DNA of 64,000 nucleotides. It comes from an uncultured Bacilli bacterium (GTDB lineage: Bacteria; Bacillota_I; Bacilli_A; RF39; UBA660). Both the position numbers and the translations under genes were made by a program. The stretch lies in contig CAKOQD010000002.1 of NCBI GenBank assembly GCA_934101185.1, positions 1 to 64,000 of the forward strand, read 5' to 3'. Under the pieces are notes generated by a model. It was given only the letters and a program-made list of their open reading frames with translations. It was not told where the DNA came from and ran no database searches. This document shows positions 44,672 through 54,143 of this stretch, piece by piece (the stretch's first letter is position 1; every line of letters begins with the position of its first letter).

Positions 44672-45226
44672 ATGTATAAAAAATATATAAAGCAAATAAT
44701 AGATACAATAATTGCTACAATACTATTTATCATTTTATTACCTTTAATAATTATAGTATTAATAATTACCTTTATAGATCTAGGATTGCCACTTCATAAT
44801 ACACTAAGATATCGTGAAGGTAAAAACAAAAAGCCATACATTATGTATAAAATAAGAACTAAAAAACTAGGAATGGAATATGTAACTGATGGTACAGAGT
44901 ATACAAAAATAAGCTATATAATTGACAGATTAAGACTAAATGAACTACCACAATTAATAAATGTTATAAAAGGAGACATGGCACTTGTAGGACCAAGACC
45001 ATTCATACCAAAAGACATCCTTCCAAATGATAAAATACCAAAGGAAAGATATCTAGTAAAACCAGGACTAACAGGACTTGCTCAAGTAAACGGAGGAAGA
45101 AACATAACACATAAACAAAAACTAGAATATGACGTTATTTACTATAATAATATCAGTTTCTTATACGATTTAAAAATAATTTTAAAGACACCAAAAAGTT
45201 TGTTGAGAAAAGACAATTTTAAATAA
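44672..45226 (+). CDS. sugar-1-phosphate transferase (initiating glycosyltransferase)
   Basis: 184 residues of the bacterial sugar transferase family that attaches the first sugar-phosphate to undecaprenyl phosphate. One N-terminal membrane helix (about 7-33), then the family core RLRLNELPQLINVIKGDMAL, VGPRPFIPKD and KPGLTGLAQVNGGRN. Small monotopic type. Other glycan genes are not adjacent. 16 bp after parE, GAAGGTGAT ribosome site. Confidence 0.9.
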   Translation: MYKKYIKQIIDTIIATILFIILLPLIIIVLIITFIDLGLPLHNTLRYREGKNKKPYIMYKIRTKKLGMEYVTDGTEYTKISYIIDRLRLNELPQLINVIKGDMALVGPRPFIPKDILPNDKIPKERYLVKPGLTGLAQVNGGRNITHKQKLEYDVIYYNNISFLYDLKIILKTPKSLLRKDNFK

Positions 45227-45248
45227 AATGAAACAAGAAAGGATTAAT

Positions 45249-46703
45249 ATGAAGAATTTTATTACAAAATTTAATACAAAAAACTTTAAAATTGGAAGCT
45301 TTGATGTAAATGTTGCAAAAAGTAAAGAATTAATTAAACAAAACAATAACCTAAGCGAAGAACAAGCAAAAGATATATTAAGTTCAATGCCTACCACTCA
45401 TCGTGCATCTATTATAGATAATAACGATAATTATATAGGATACATTGGAATATATGACATCAATGGAAAAAATGATTCATGTAAAATTAGATTTGAAACT
45501 AATAGAAATCTTACCTATGAAGAAAGAAAAGAAATACTTGAAACATACAAAGAATATCTAGAAAACTTAAATCTAATAAACTATAAAGAAATAAATTATA
45601 CTTCCAATGAAACAAAAACTAAAGAAACAAATCCAGTAGAAGACAAATTTATTAATATGAATTCAAACCATCTATCTTCTGGAATATCTGAAGAAACATT
45701 AAAATACTTCAGTAGTCAGTACAATATACCTAATTTAAACTTTCCATTTACTGTAAAAGATGGAGAAAAATTAATTGGTATCATTGGAGTAACAAACCTA
45801 ATATGGTCAAATAAAAGAGCAACAATTCAACTATTTATAGATAAAAAATATGATGAAGAATACTTGGTATCATTTGCAAGTTATATAATAAATGAATATT
45901 TAGAATATTTACATGCTTACAATCTACACAATATTTCAATACAAGCAGATGGAAGTGATGAGCTTAAAAATGACATTATCACTTCAAGTAATATGAAAAT
46001 GTTTGCAGTCTTACCATTTGCATCAGAAAAAGATGAAAAACTAAACTCACTATTTATGTATCAACATTTTCCCAATATAACAAATGAATTTGAAATAAAA
46101 GAACAAAATAAATCAGTTCCAATAGACTATTTTGATACAGAAAAAAAAGAAATAGATGATGTAATTCTTCTAGAGGATGGATACAAATTAGTTAACTCAA
46201 AAGCTTTTGAAAAAGAAAAGATAGATATAAATAAACTAATTAATTCTCATGCAAAATGTCTGCGATATAAAGAACAATTCTCAGTCCCACTAGGAGAATA
46301 CAAACTATTTCCTCAAATAGGAAATGGTAACTATGGAATATCTAGAGCAATTAAAAGCTATACTTATGTACTTGTTAATAAAGAAAACGACTACAGTGGA
46401 TACATAAATATTCTTCATGAAAACCTAAAAAACAAAAATGTAGAAATAGAAATAGGTATAGAACCATCTCTTCAAGGTCAAGGATTAGGAACAGAAGTAC
46501 TCGAAGCATTCTATGAAGAACTATTTAGTGTAGGATATTCAAGTGTATCAAGTGTTGTATTCAGTTTTAATGAAAAATCCTTAAAATTACACAAAGCATT
46601 AGCACAGTATAATGGAGCAAGAAAAGAGTCATACTATATAAATGGAAAATTATGGGATATGAACTATTTTACCAAAGTAAATCCTAAAATAGAAAAAAGA
46701 TAA
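45249..46703 (+). CDS. multi-domain GNAT-like acetyltransferase
   Basis: About 484 residues built from three GNAT-like units: residues about 20-115 (DNNDNYIGYIGIYDINGKND), 150-260 (FPFTVKDGEKLIGIIGVTNL) and a C-terminal complete GNAT (VEIEIGIEPSLQGQGLGTEV, with the acetyl-CoA loop QGQGLG). Only the last keeps a clear acetyl-CoA site. Substrate unknown. Start 45249 follows AAAGGA; 45228 is an alternative in-frame start. Confidence 0.7.
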   Translation: MKNFITKFNTKNFKIGSFDVNVAKSKELIKQNNNLSEEQAKDILSSMPTTHRASIIDNNDNYIGYIGIYDINGKNDSCKIRFETNRNLTYEERKEILETYKEYLENLNLINYKEINYTSNETKTKETNPVEDKFINMNSNHLSSGISEETLKYFSSQYNIPNLNFPFTVKDGEKLIGIIGVTNLIWSNKRATIQLFIDKKYDEEYLVSFASYIINEYLEYLHAYNLHNISIQADGSDELKNDIITSSNMKMFAVLPFASEKDEKLNSLFMYQHFPNITNEFEIKEQNKSVPIDYFDTEKKEIDDVILLEDGYKLVNSKAFEKEKIDINKLINSHAKCLRYKEQFSVPLGEYKLFPQIGNGNYGISRAIKSYTYVLVNKENDYSGYINILHENLKNKNVEIEIGIEPSLQGQGLGTEVLEAFYEELFSVGYSSVSSVVFSFNEKSLKLHKALAQYNGARKESYYINGKLWDMNYFTKVNPKIEKR

Positions 46704-46708
46704 AACAA

Positions 46709-46743
46709 AAAAGAACCTCGAATAATTTCGAAGTTCTTTTATT
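46709..46743. terminator. bidirectional terminator
   Basis: AAAAGAAC-TCGAA / TTCGA-GTTCTTTT stem between the acetyltransferase gene and rpsD, which converge. Confidence 0.85.
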
Positions 46744-46746
46744 ATA

Positions 46747-47349
46747 CTATCTATTATAGTATTCAACTATTAATGATTCATTAATTTCAGGATTAAGTTC
46801 ACTTCTTTCAGGAAGTCTAACATAAGTACCTTCTAATTTAGATTCATCAAAAGTAACAAATTCAGGTCTTTTAATAGCCTTTTCTAAAGCAGCCTTAACA
46901 GCTTTATGATCCTTAGATTCTTCTTTTAAAGCTATAGTTGAACCAACTTTAACTCTAAATGATGGAATATCTACTTTCTTACCATTAACAGTAATATGAC
47001 CATGATTAACTAATTGTCTAGCAGCTCTTCTTGTCGGAGCAAAACCCATACGATAAACTAAATTATCTAATCTAGATTCAAGAAGTTTTAAGAAGTTTTC
47101 ACCATGAAGACCAGCAAGTTTACCAGCTTCATTGAAAGTTTTCTTAAATTGTCTTTCATTTAGTCCATACATAAATCTAACTTTTTGTTTTTCTTTTAAT
47201 TGAACACTGTAGTTAGAAGGTTTTCTCTTACGATCTTGACCATGTTGACCTGGTCCATAAGGACGTCTAGCAAGTTCTTTACCATTTTCTAAAATAGAAA
47301 AACCAGTACGACGAGCTTGCTTATAACTAGAACCTGTATATCTTGACAT
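46747..47349 (-). CDS. rpsD: 30S ribosomal protein S4
   Basis: Primary 16S rRNA binder. 200 residues: [20 protein letters not shown] at the start, S4 RNA-binding domain ([38 protein letters not shown]). The N-terminus lacks the four-Cys zinc site of some S4 forms. AAAGGAGAATG ribosome site. Stands alone, as rpsD does in many Firmicutes, with a long leader. Confidence 0.98.
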   Translation of the reverse strand: MSRYTGSSYKQARRTGFSILENGKELARRPYGPGQHGQDRKRKPSNYSVQLKEKQKVRFMYGLNERQFKKTFNEAGKLAGLHGENFLKLLESRLDNLVYRMGFAPTRRAARQLVNHGHITVNGKKVDIPSFRVKVGSTIALKEESKDHKAVKAALEKAIKRPEFVTFDESKLEGTYVRLPERSELNPEINESLIVEYYNR

Positions 47350-47515
47350 AATTCATTCTCCTTTCAAAGTTTATTTACAATAAACATCGAAAATCATATT
47401 TTACTACTTTGCAGGGTGTTTAATCTATGCCTTCGCTTAACAGCAAAAGTTACTAACAATCTCAAATAAACACAATTACAAAACATAAAATAACGCTGTT
47501 CAATGTATATGCAGT
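47350..47515 (-). promoter_or_regulatory. rpsD 5' leader, candidate S4 autoregulatory RNA
   Basis: About 165 nt of transcribed leader between the promoter at 47520 and rpsD. Firmicutes rpsD leaders are known to fold and bind S4; this one is of suitable length and contains paired segments, but I did not resolve the full structure. Confidence 0.5.
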
Positions 47516-47519
47516 ACTA

Positions 47520-47548
47520 ATTATATAAAAATTATACGTAAAAGTCAA
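47520..47548 (-). promoter_or_regulatory. rpsD promoter
   Basis: On the minus strand TTGACT (47548-47543), 17-nt spacer, TATAAT (47525-47520). Confidence 0.8.
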
Positions 47549-47624
47549 GAAAAATTGCACTTTACACTTTCAAAAAAAAACAAAATGCTTTATAATAGTT
47601 AAGTACAAAAGAGGTGATACAAGT

Positions 47625-48746
47625 ATGAATCAAATAACAAAACAAGATACAATCATAATGAAACTATTACACTACTTCATAACAGAACAAAATTACAACC
47701 CAATTATCCTGCATGGTGCTCAAAACGAAATATGGTTAGAAAACATGAATAGTGATTATAAAATAGTTAGACTTGTATCAAACTATATTCATAATAATGA
47801 ACAATTTGACTATGACATTTTTAAAACTCAAAAAATAACCAAAAACATTAAAAGAAAAACATTTAATTTCAATATGAATGTTTTAAGCATATATACAGAT
47901 CTTGGAGATAACGTTGAATTAAAAAACGAAAAAGGAATAGACTGTGTTGAAATAGAAAAAGAAAGCGAAATAAAAAAAGAATTAAAAAATTACTTCCCCG
48001 ATATAGAAGAAAAACTTGATTTTAAAGAAAAAGGAATTGATTTATTTATTAAAATAACTGATGATATAAATCAAAAAAACATGGAAAAAGCAAGAAAAAT
48101 AGATGCGATATTTACCCCAAAAACTCCAATAGTTACATACACTATTATAGCAATAAATGTATTTATATTCTTATTTGCAATATTATTTAATACTAGTGAC
48201 TTTGTCGTGGGTCTATTATCAAACTACGGTCCATACATAAGAGAAGGTCAATACTATAGACTATTAACAAGTGAATTTGTACACGTTAATATCCTCCACA
48301 TCCTATGTAATATGTATGCACTATACATAATAGGTTCACAAGTAGAAAACTACTTTGGAAAAATAAAATATATAATAATATACATAATAAGTGCAATAAC
48401 AGCATCACTACTATCAATGCTACTAAATATGAACACAGCATCAATCGGAGCAAGTGGAGCAATCTTTGGACTTATGGGAGCATTACTATACTTTGGTATA
48501 AACTATAGAGTATACTTAGGAACAGCTCTAACCAAAGAAATACTACCAGTAATTATTCTAAACCTTTTATTAGGATTCACCCTATCAGGAGTCGATAACT
48601 TTGCCCATTTCGGGGGACTAATCGGAGGATTCTTAACAACAATGGCCGTAGGCATATCTATAAAAAAAGAAGATAGAGTAAATGGAATAATACTTACTAT
48701 TTTATACATTGGATTCTTAATATTTATGAATTTCTTTTACGTATAA
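47625..48746 (+). CDS. rhomboid intramembrane serine protease
   Basis: 373 residues. The soluble N-terminal part (about 1-165) resembles that of YqgP/GluP-type rhomboids. The rhomboid domain has six helices with HVNILHILCNMYALY, catalytic Ser in IGASGAIFGLMGALL and catalytic His in NFAHFGGLIGGF. Cleaves membrane proteins; the substrate is unknown. AGAGGTGATAC ribosome site. Confidence 0.92.
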   Translation: MNQITKQDTIIMKLLHYFITEQNYNPIILHGAQNEIWLENMNSDYKIVRLVSNYIHNNEQFDYDIFKTQKITKNIKRKTFNFNMNVLSIYTDLGDNVELKNEKGIDCVEIEKESEIKKELKNYFPDIEEKLDFKEKGIDLFIKITDDINQKNMEKARKIDAIFTPKTPIVTYTIIAINVFIFLFAILFNTSDFVVGLLSNYGPYIREGQYYRLLTSEFVHVNILHILCNMYALYIIGSQVENYFGKIKYIIIYIISAITASLLSMLLNMNTASIGASGAIFGLMGALLYFGINYRVYLGTALTKEILPVIILNLLLGFTLSGVDNFAHFGGLIGGFLTTMAVGISIKKEDRVNGIILTILYIGFLIFMNFFYV

Positions 48747-48768
48747 GACAAATATTGTCTTTTTTTTC
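48745..48768 (+). terminator. rho-independent terminator
   Basis: AAGACA / TGTCTT stem with AATAT loop then T7. Confidence 0.7.
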
Positions 48769-48821
48769 TTTGTTTATTAATAATATTAAATATGATAAAA
48801 TAAATATGAGGAGTTAAAAAT

Positions 48822-49787
48822 ATGAAAAAAATACTTGTAATATTTGGTGGAAAAAGTAATGAACATGATGTTAGCATTTCATCAACAAAAAGCATTTCTA
48901 AAAACATAGACAAAAATCTTTTTAAAGTGGATTACATCTACATAGATAAAAAAGGTATATGGAAAAAAGTAAAAGATCCAAATAACTTAAACAATTACAA
49001 AAAAGTAAAAAACTATAATATCATAACAAAATATGATAAGATCTTTCCGTTAATACATGGAGAATTTGGAGAAGACGGAAAGATACAAGGACTATTTGAA
49101 ATATATAATGTAAATTATGTAGGATCTAACACAAAGACAAGCGCTATTGCAATGGATAAAGTAATAACAAAAGAATTAGTAGAACAACTAGGTATCCCGG
49201 TAGTAGACTATCTTTATATAAACAAAAATAACTATGACATTGAAAAACTTAAAAAACAAATAACAAAAAAGATAAAATATCCATGCTTTATAAAACCTGC
49301 AAACGCAGGAAGCAGCTTTGGAGCCCAAAAAGTAGAAAACCCTAAGCTCTTGGAAGAAAAACTAAATGAGACATTTAAATATGATAATAAAGTATTAGTA
49401 GAAAAACTATTAGACAAAAGAGAAATAGAAGTAGCGATACTAGGCAATGAAAATAGAATAATATCAGAACCAGGAGAAATAATAATAGATAAAAATCTAT
49501 ACGATTATGAGACAAAATATAATGATATTAATACTAAAATACAATTAGCAAACCTAACTAAAAAAGAAAAAGAAACCATTAAAAAATATGCCATAACCAT
49601 ATATGAAAAATTAGAATGTAAAGACTTAGCAAGAATAGATTTCTTTATTGAAAATGAAACAAACAAAATATACTTCAACGAGATAAACACTATGCCAGGT
49701 TTTACAAAACTTTCAATGTATCCATTCTTAATTGAACAAAAAAACATTACCTATAAAGAACTAATTACAAAACTAATGGAGGACTAA
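48822..49787 (+). CDS. ddl: D-alanine--D-alanine ligase
   Basis: ATP-grasp enzyme for peptidoglycan precursor. 321 residues: VIFGGKSNEHDVSISSTKSI at the N-terminus, IHGEFGEDGKIQGLFE, KPANAGSSFGAQKV and NEINTMPGFTKLSMYP. Next gene starts one base after the stop, its ribosome site lying in the end of ddl (GGAGG). murD, in the same pathway, is at 52751. Confidence 0.93.
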   Translation: MKKILVIFGGKSNEHDVSISSTKSISKNIDKNLFKVDYIYIDKKGIWKKVKDPNNLNNYKKVKNYNIITKYDKIFPLIHGEFGEDGKIQGLFEIYNVNYVGSNTKTSAIAMDKVITKELVEQLGIPVVDYLYINKNNYDIEKLKKQITKKIKYPCFIKPANAGSSFGAQKVENPKLLEEKLNETFKYDNKVLVEKLLDKREIEVAILGNENRIISEPGEIIIDKNLYDYETKYNDINTKIQLANLTKKEKETIKKYAITIYEKLECKDLARIDFFIENETNKIYFNEINTMPGFTKLSMYPFLIEQKNITYKELITKLMED

Positions 49788-49788
49788 T

Positions 49789-50970
49789 ATGAATGAAAAA
49801 GAAGTAATAACATCAACAGTAAATAACTTTGGAAACGCAATCACTAAAATAGACAATAAAGTAGTATTCGTAGAAAAAGCATTACAAGACGAAACACTAA
49901 AAGTACAAATAATAAAAGACTATAAAAACTATCAAATAGCAAAAATTATAAAAATAATAAAACCAAATAAAAATAGAATAAAACCAGTATGTAAATACTA
50001 TGATAAATGCGGAGGATGTGCATTCCTACACACTACAAATGAAGAAGAACTATCTATAAAAGAAAACTATATAAAAGAATTATTCAAAGACTATGAAGTA
50101 AAAAGTATTGTAAAAACAAATGAATATAACTATAGAAACAAAGTAACCCTACATATTAAAAATAAAAAAATAGGTTTCTATCAAAAGGGTACAAATGAAT
50201 TGGTAGAAATAGATACTTGTCATTTATTAAAAGAGCAACTAAACGAAGTAATTAAAATACTTAAAAATATAGATTTAAAAGATATAAAAGAAATAATGAT
50301 AAGAACAAATGAAAACAAAGACATAATGATTAAAACAATAGGAACCATCAAAAATGACGATATATTAAAAATACTAAAAATAAACAATTTAAAAAGCCTG
50401 TATCAAGACGATAAATTAATATACGAAGAACCATATATAAAAGAAAATATAAATAATATAAAGTATACAATATATCCAGATGCATTCTTTCAAGTAAATA
50501 AAGAAGGCATGATAAAACTATACGATTTAAATAGAAAATATGCAGAAAAAGGAAATAAACTATTAGATTTATACTGTGGAACAGGAACAATAGGAATATA
50601 TTTAAGTGACTTATATAAAGAAGTATTTGGAATAGAAATAAACAAAGACTCAATAAAAAATGCTAAACTAAATAAAAAATTAAACAACATAAAAAACATT
50701 GACTTCATATGTAGTGATGCCAGTAACATTAAAGAAAAATATGATACTATAACAGTAGACCCTCCAAGAGTAGGGCTATCAAAAAAAGTAATAGAAAAAA
50801 TACTTGAAATAAAACCTGAAAAAATTATATATACATCATGCAACCCTAATACATTAAAAAGAGATATAAAATTGCTTGAAGAAAACTATTCTGTAAAAGA
50901 AATAACTCCAGTAAATATGTTTCCAAAAACAGAACATATTGAATGCATTGCATTACTAACTCATAAATAA
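49789..50970 (+). CDS. 23S rRNA (uracil-5-)-methyltransferase, RlmCD/RumA family
   Basis: 393 residues. SAM-dependent m5U enzyme. N-terminal TRAM-like part; cluster-type cysteines CKYYDKCGGC; SAM site LDLYCGTGTIGIYL; catalytic Cys in YTSCNPNTL after VDPPRVGL. Could modify tRNA or rRNA; RlmCD is the usual single Firmicutes form. Confidence 0.9.
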   Translation: MNEKEVITSTVNNFGNAITKIDNKVVFVEKALQDETLKVQIIKDYKNYQIAKIIKIIKPNKNRIKPVCKYYDKCGGCAFLHTTNEEELSIKENYIKELFKDYEVKSIVKTNEYNYRNKVTLHIKNKKIGFYQKGTNELVEIDTCHLLKEQLNEVIKILKNIDLKDIKEIMIRTNENKDIMIKTIGTIKNDDILKILKINNLKSLYQDDKLIYEEPYIKENINNIKYTIYPDAFFQVNKEGMIKLYDLNRKYAEKGNKLLDLYCGTGTIGIYLSDLYKEVFGIEINKDSIKNAKLNKKLNNIKNIDFICSDASNIKEKYDTITVDPPRVGLSKKVIEKILEIKPEKIIYTSCNPNTLKRDIKLLEENYSVKEITPVNMFPKTEHIECIALLTHK

Positions 50971-50990
50971 AACTAAAAAGGATGATGATT

Positions 50991-51320
50991 ATGGAAAAGA
51001 TTTATAATAAATTAGTCAGAGACAATATACCAGATATTATTAAAAATAATGGAGAAATACCAATAACAAAAACTCTAGATCAAAACGATTATAAAAAAGA
51101 ATTAGAAATTAAATTAAATGAAGAATACCATGAAGTATTAGAATCAAGTGGAAAAAACAGAATAGAAGAATTAGGAGACATGCTTGAAGTAATAAAAGTC
51201 TTAGCGGAGCTGGAGGGCAGTAGTCTAAATGAAGTAATTGAAACATCAAAGAAAAAATGTTTAAAACGTGGTGGCTTTAGTAAAAAAATATTTCTTATAA
51301 AAACAAAAGAAAATGATTAA
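50991..51320 (+). CDS. MazG-like house-cleaning pyrophosphatase
   Basis: 109 residues of the small family annotated as phosphoribosyl-ATP pyrophosphohydrolase-like: KLVRDNIPDIIKNNGEIP, KLNEEYHEVLES (EExxE-type metal motif) and IEELGDMLEVIKVLA. All-alpha NTP pyrophosphatase fold. Start chosen at MEKIYNKL, with AAAAAGGATGATG upstream. Confidence 0.85.
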   Translation: MEKIYNKLVRDNIPDIIKNNGEIPITKTLDQNDYKKELEIKLNEEYHEVLESSGKNRIEELGDMLEVIKVLAELEGSSLNEVIETSKKKCLKRGGFSKKIFLIKTKEND

Positions 51321-51336
51321 ATGTTAAGGAGTTACT

Positions 51337-51783
51337 ATGTACGAAATAAAAGAAATAAGTATTAATGAACTAAATACCAATGAAAATATTTTTAATACTT
51401 TAAGAGAGATATACGAAAACTTTGATACTTGGTTAGAAAAATTAAAAAAAGAAAATACAAAATGTTATATAACTACAAATTCTAAAGAAATAACATCTCT
51501 AATGATTCTGAAAATAGATGAAAAAGATTCAAATCAAATAACTACAAAAGAAAAACTACTTAAAATAAGAACTCTAATAGTAAAAGATAAAAATAAAGGA
51601 ATTGGAAATAGATGCTTAAATAAATCAATAGAAATAGCTAAACAAAATAATATAAATTATGTCTATATAACTTGTAAAAATAATAACAAAGAAATGATTG
51701 AATTCTTAAATAAACACTCATTCAAACTATACAATGAGTTGGAAGAAGAAAACATATATCTATTAAAAATAGAAAGGAAATAA
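51337..51783 (+). CDS. GNAT-family acetyltransferase
   Basis: 148 residues; LKIRTLIVKDKNKGIGNRCL and ITCKNNNKEMIEFLNKHSFK fit motifs A and B of GNAT enzymes (KNKGIGNR as acetyl-CoA loop). Substrate unknown. AAGGAG ribosome site; 3 bp before the ASCH pseudogene. Confidence 0.75.
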   Translation: MYEIKEISINELNTNENIFNTLREIYENFDTWLEKLKKENTKCYITTNSKEITSLMILKIDEKDSNQITTKEKLLKIRTLIVKDKNKGIGNRCLNKSIEIAKQNNINYVYITCKNNNKEMIEFLNKHSFKLYNELEEENIYLLKIERK

Positions 51784-51785
51784 AA

Positions 51786-52118
51786 ATGAAAAGATGGCAA
51801 TTTTAAACAGATAATGACAAGTTAATAGAACTAGTTTTAAAAGGACAAAAAAGAGCTACCACATCACTATATAATGAATACATTAAAGAACAAGAACCAC
51901 TCCCTAAAAAAGGAGAAAAAAGCATTATTCAGTACTCTAACAATAAAGATGCATGCCTAATAGTAATAGAAAAAGTAATTATTACACAGTTCAAAAATAT
52001 AACTGAAGAACTTGCCTTTATCGAAGGAGAAGGGGATAAATCATTCAATAAAGAATCTAAAGTAGTATTTGAAATATTTAAAGTATTAAAAAATACTAAT
52101 TATAAGGAGTCAATATGA
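51786..52118 (+). pseudogene. ASCH-domain protein with in-frame stop at codon 7
   Basis: Frame reads MKRWQF, TAA, then 103 open codons: TDNDKLIELVLKGQKRATTS, then KKGEKSIIQYSNNKDACLIV and EELAFIEGEGDKSFNKESKV. The LVLxGxKRAT motif and E-G-E-G-D are typical of ASCH (RNA-binding) proteins. Everything else, including ribosome site and 4-bp overlap with the next gene, is intact, so this is one recent nonsense mutation or a sequencing error. An alternative non-ATG start after the stop is possible. Confidence 0.75.
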
Positions 52119-52570
52119 TAATAGAAAAAGTAAATAATATTAATGATGCTAAAAAATGCAATGAATTATTAACTAAATTGTTAATGAGTGAAAGTAAATA
52201 CGATAAAAACTTAAGAAATGATTACATAATAACAAACTACTTTGAAAATAAATATCAAAATGAAGATAACATTCTATTAATTGCTAAACAAGAAGAAAAC
52301 GTAATAGGATACGCATACTGTAAAATAAATGAACTTCCAGGAGGCCCCATTATATCAAAAGTAACCTTACTAGATGGAATCTTTGTCGAAGAAAAATATA
52401 GAAAACAAAAAATAGCAACAAAACTAATTAATGAATGCAAAAACTGGAGTAAAAAAATCGGAGCAACTTACTTTGAAATAAAAGTTGCAAAAGAAAATAT
52501 AAATGCTTTAAAACTATATGAACAAATAGGCTTTAAAGACTTCGAACACAAAATGAGAATACAATTATAA
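52115..52570 (+). CDS. GNAT-family acetyltransferase
   Basis: 151 residues with full GNAT motifs: VIGYAYCKINELPGG, FVEEKYRKQKIATKLINECK and VAKENINALKLYEQIGFKDF. Overlaps the ASCH frame by ATGA. Substrate unknown. Confidence 0.88.
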   Translation: MIIEKVNNINDAKKCNELLTKLLMSESKYDKNLRNDYIITNYFENKYQNEDNILLIAKQEENVIGYAYCKINELPGGPIISKVTLLDGIFVEEKYRKQKIATKLINECKNWSKKIGATYFEIKVAKENINALKLYEQIGFKDFEHKMRIQL

Positions 52571-52664
52571 GAGTAAAAACACTGTAAACTATTCATTACA
52601 AACCTTGTAAAAAGTATTAAAAAAGACTATACTAATTATATAAAAGAAATAAAGAGGTGGAACT

Positions 52665-52736
52665 ATGGTAAATACTGTGGTAATAATATTACTAATTTTA
52701 TGTGCATGTGTTGGAATATATCTAATAAAATGTTAA
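52665..52736 (+). CDS. 23-residue hydrophobic peptide upstream of murD
   Basis: MVNTVVIILLILCACVGIYL then IKC: a single membrane helix, behind a strong ribosome site AAAGAGGTGGAACT, ending 14 bp before murD. Could be a small membrane protein or a translated leader. Confidence 0.5.
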   Translation: MVNTVVIILLILCACVGIYLIKC

Positions 52737-52750
52737 CAAGGAGAGATAAC

Positions 52751-54103
52751 ATGTTTGAAAACAAAAAAATCTTAATATTAGGCTTTGCAAGAAGCGGATA
52801 CGATGCTGCCAAATATTTAATAAATAAAAATAATCAAGTAATAGTAACAGATAAAAAAGAAATAAAAGACGAAAAATATAATGAATTAAAAGAACTTGGA
52901 GTACAATTTGTAATGAATGATTCAAAAACTGATATTTTAGATAATACATTTGATTATCTAATTAAAAGTCCTGGAGTTCCAATAGATCATCCATACGTCA
53001 TAAAGGCAAAACAACTCCAAGTAGAAGTCATAAATGAAGTAGAAATGGCATATCGCATAATTAGAAAAGAACATAATATAAAACTAATTGCCATAACAGG
53101 TAGCAACGGAAAAACAACAACTACAACACTCATTTATAATATGCTAAAACAGTCTCATGACAACGTCTTTCTAGCGGGAAACATTGGTTATCCATTATCA
53201 GGATTTATAGAAAAAGTAAAAGATAATGATATAATCGTAATGGAAACATCGTGTCAACAACTAGAAAACTTAAAAGAGTTCAAACCAGATATTGCAGTAA
53301 TGACTAATATCACTGAAGCACATATCGATTTTATGAAAACATATGAACACTATAAATATGTAAAAAGTAAACTACTACAAAATCAAACAAAAGAAGACAT
53401 TGCTATTTTAAACAATGAATCAGAAGACTTAAAAGAAGCAACAAAAGATGCTAAATCAACTAAAAAATACTTCTCATCAAAAAATACTATAAATGGATGC
53501 TACATAAAAGACAATGAAATATATTATTATGATGAAAAAATAATAGACTTAAAAGATATCAAATTACGCGGAATGCATAATTACGAAAACATTATGGCAT
53601 CCATCATGGCAGTAAAAGAATTAAACATTACAAACGAAGATATAAAGAAAGTACTAACAACCTTCATGGGAGTAGAACATCGTCTAGAATATGTTAACAC
53701 AGTTAATAATAGAACATTCTATAATGACACTGAAGCAACAAATATAAAATGTACTCAAATAGCACTTTCCTCATTTGAAGAACCAACCATAATAATACTC
53801 GGAGGACTAGAAAGAGGACAAAACTTCAATGACTTACTACCATATATGAAAAATGTTAAAGCAATCCTAGCAATTGGACAATGTAGAAAAAGAGTAGTAG
53901 ACTTTGCAAAAGAAAATAATATAGAAGTATTTGAATACGAACATCTAAAAGATGCAACTTTAAAAGCCTATGAAATATCACAAGAACACGATGTAATATT
54001 ACTTAGTCCTGCCAGTGCATCATGGGATCAATACAAACAGTGCGAAGACAGAGGAGCAGAATTTAAAAATATAGTCAATAACTTAATTGACAATTCAAAA
54101 TAA
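52751..54103 (+). CDS. murD: UDP-N-acetylmuramoylalanine--D-glutamate ligase
   Basis: Adds D-Glu to UDP-MurNAc-L-Ala. 450 residues: ILGFARSGYDAAKYLINKNN (UDP-binding), P-loop AITGSNGKTTTTTLIYNML, HRLEYVNTVNNRTFYNDTEA and LLSPASASWDQYKQCEDRGA with the family's SPAxASxDxF/Y motif. Start at 52751 after AAGGAGAGATAAC. Confidence 0.97.
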   Translation: MFENKKILILGFARSGYDAAKYLINKNNQVIVTDKKEIKDEKYNELKELGVQFVMNDSKTDILDNTFDYLIKSPGVPIDHPYVIKAKQLQVEVINEVEMAYRIIRKEHNIKLIAITGSNGKTTTTTLIYNMLKQSHDNVFLAGNIGYPLSGFIEKVKDNDIIVMETSCQQLENLKEFKPDIAVMTNITEAHIDFMKTYEHYKYVKSKLLQNQTKEDIAILNNESEDLKEATKDAKSTKKYFSSKNTINGCYIKDNEIYYYDEKIIDLKDIKLRGMHNYENIMASIMAVKELNITNEDIKKVLTTFMGVEHRLEYVNTVNNRTFYNDTEATNIKCTQIALSSFEEPTIIILGGLERGQNFNDLLPYMKNVKAILAIGQCRKRVVDFAKENNIEVFEYEHLKDATLKAYEISQEHDVILLSPASASWDQYKQCEDRGAEFKNIVNNLIDNSK

Positions 54104-54143
54104 ATATGTTAATTTAAAATAGAAAAGAAGGGAGAGGTAAAAT

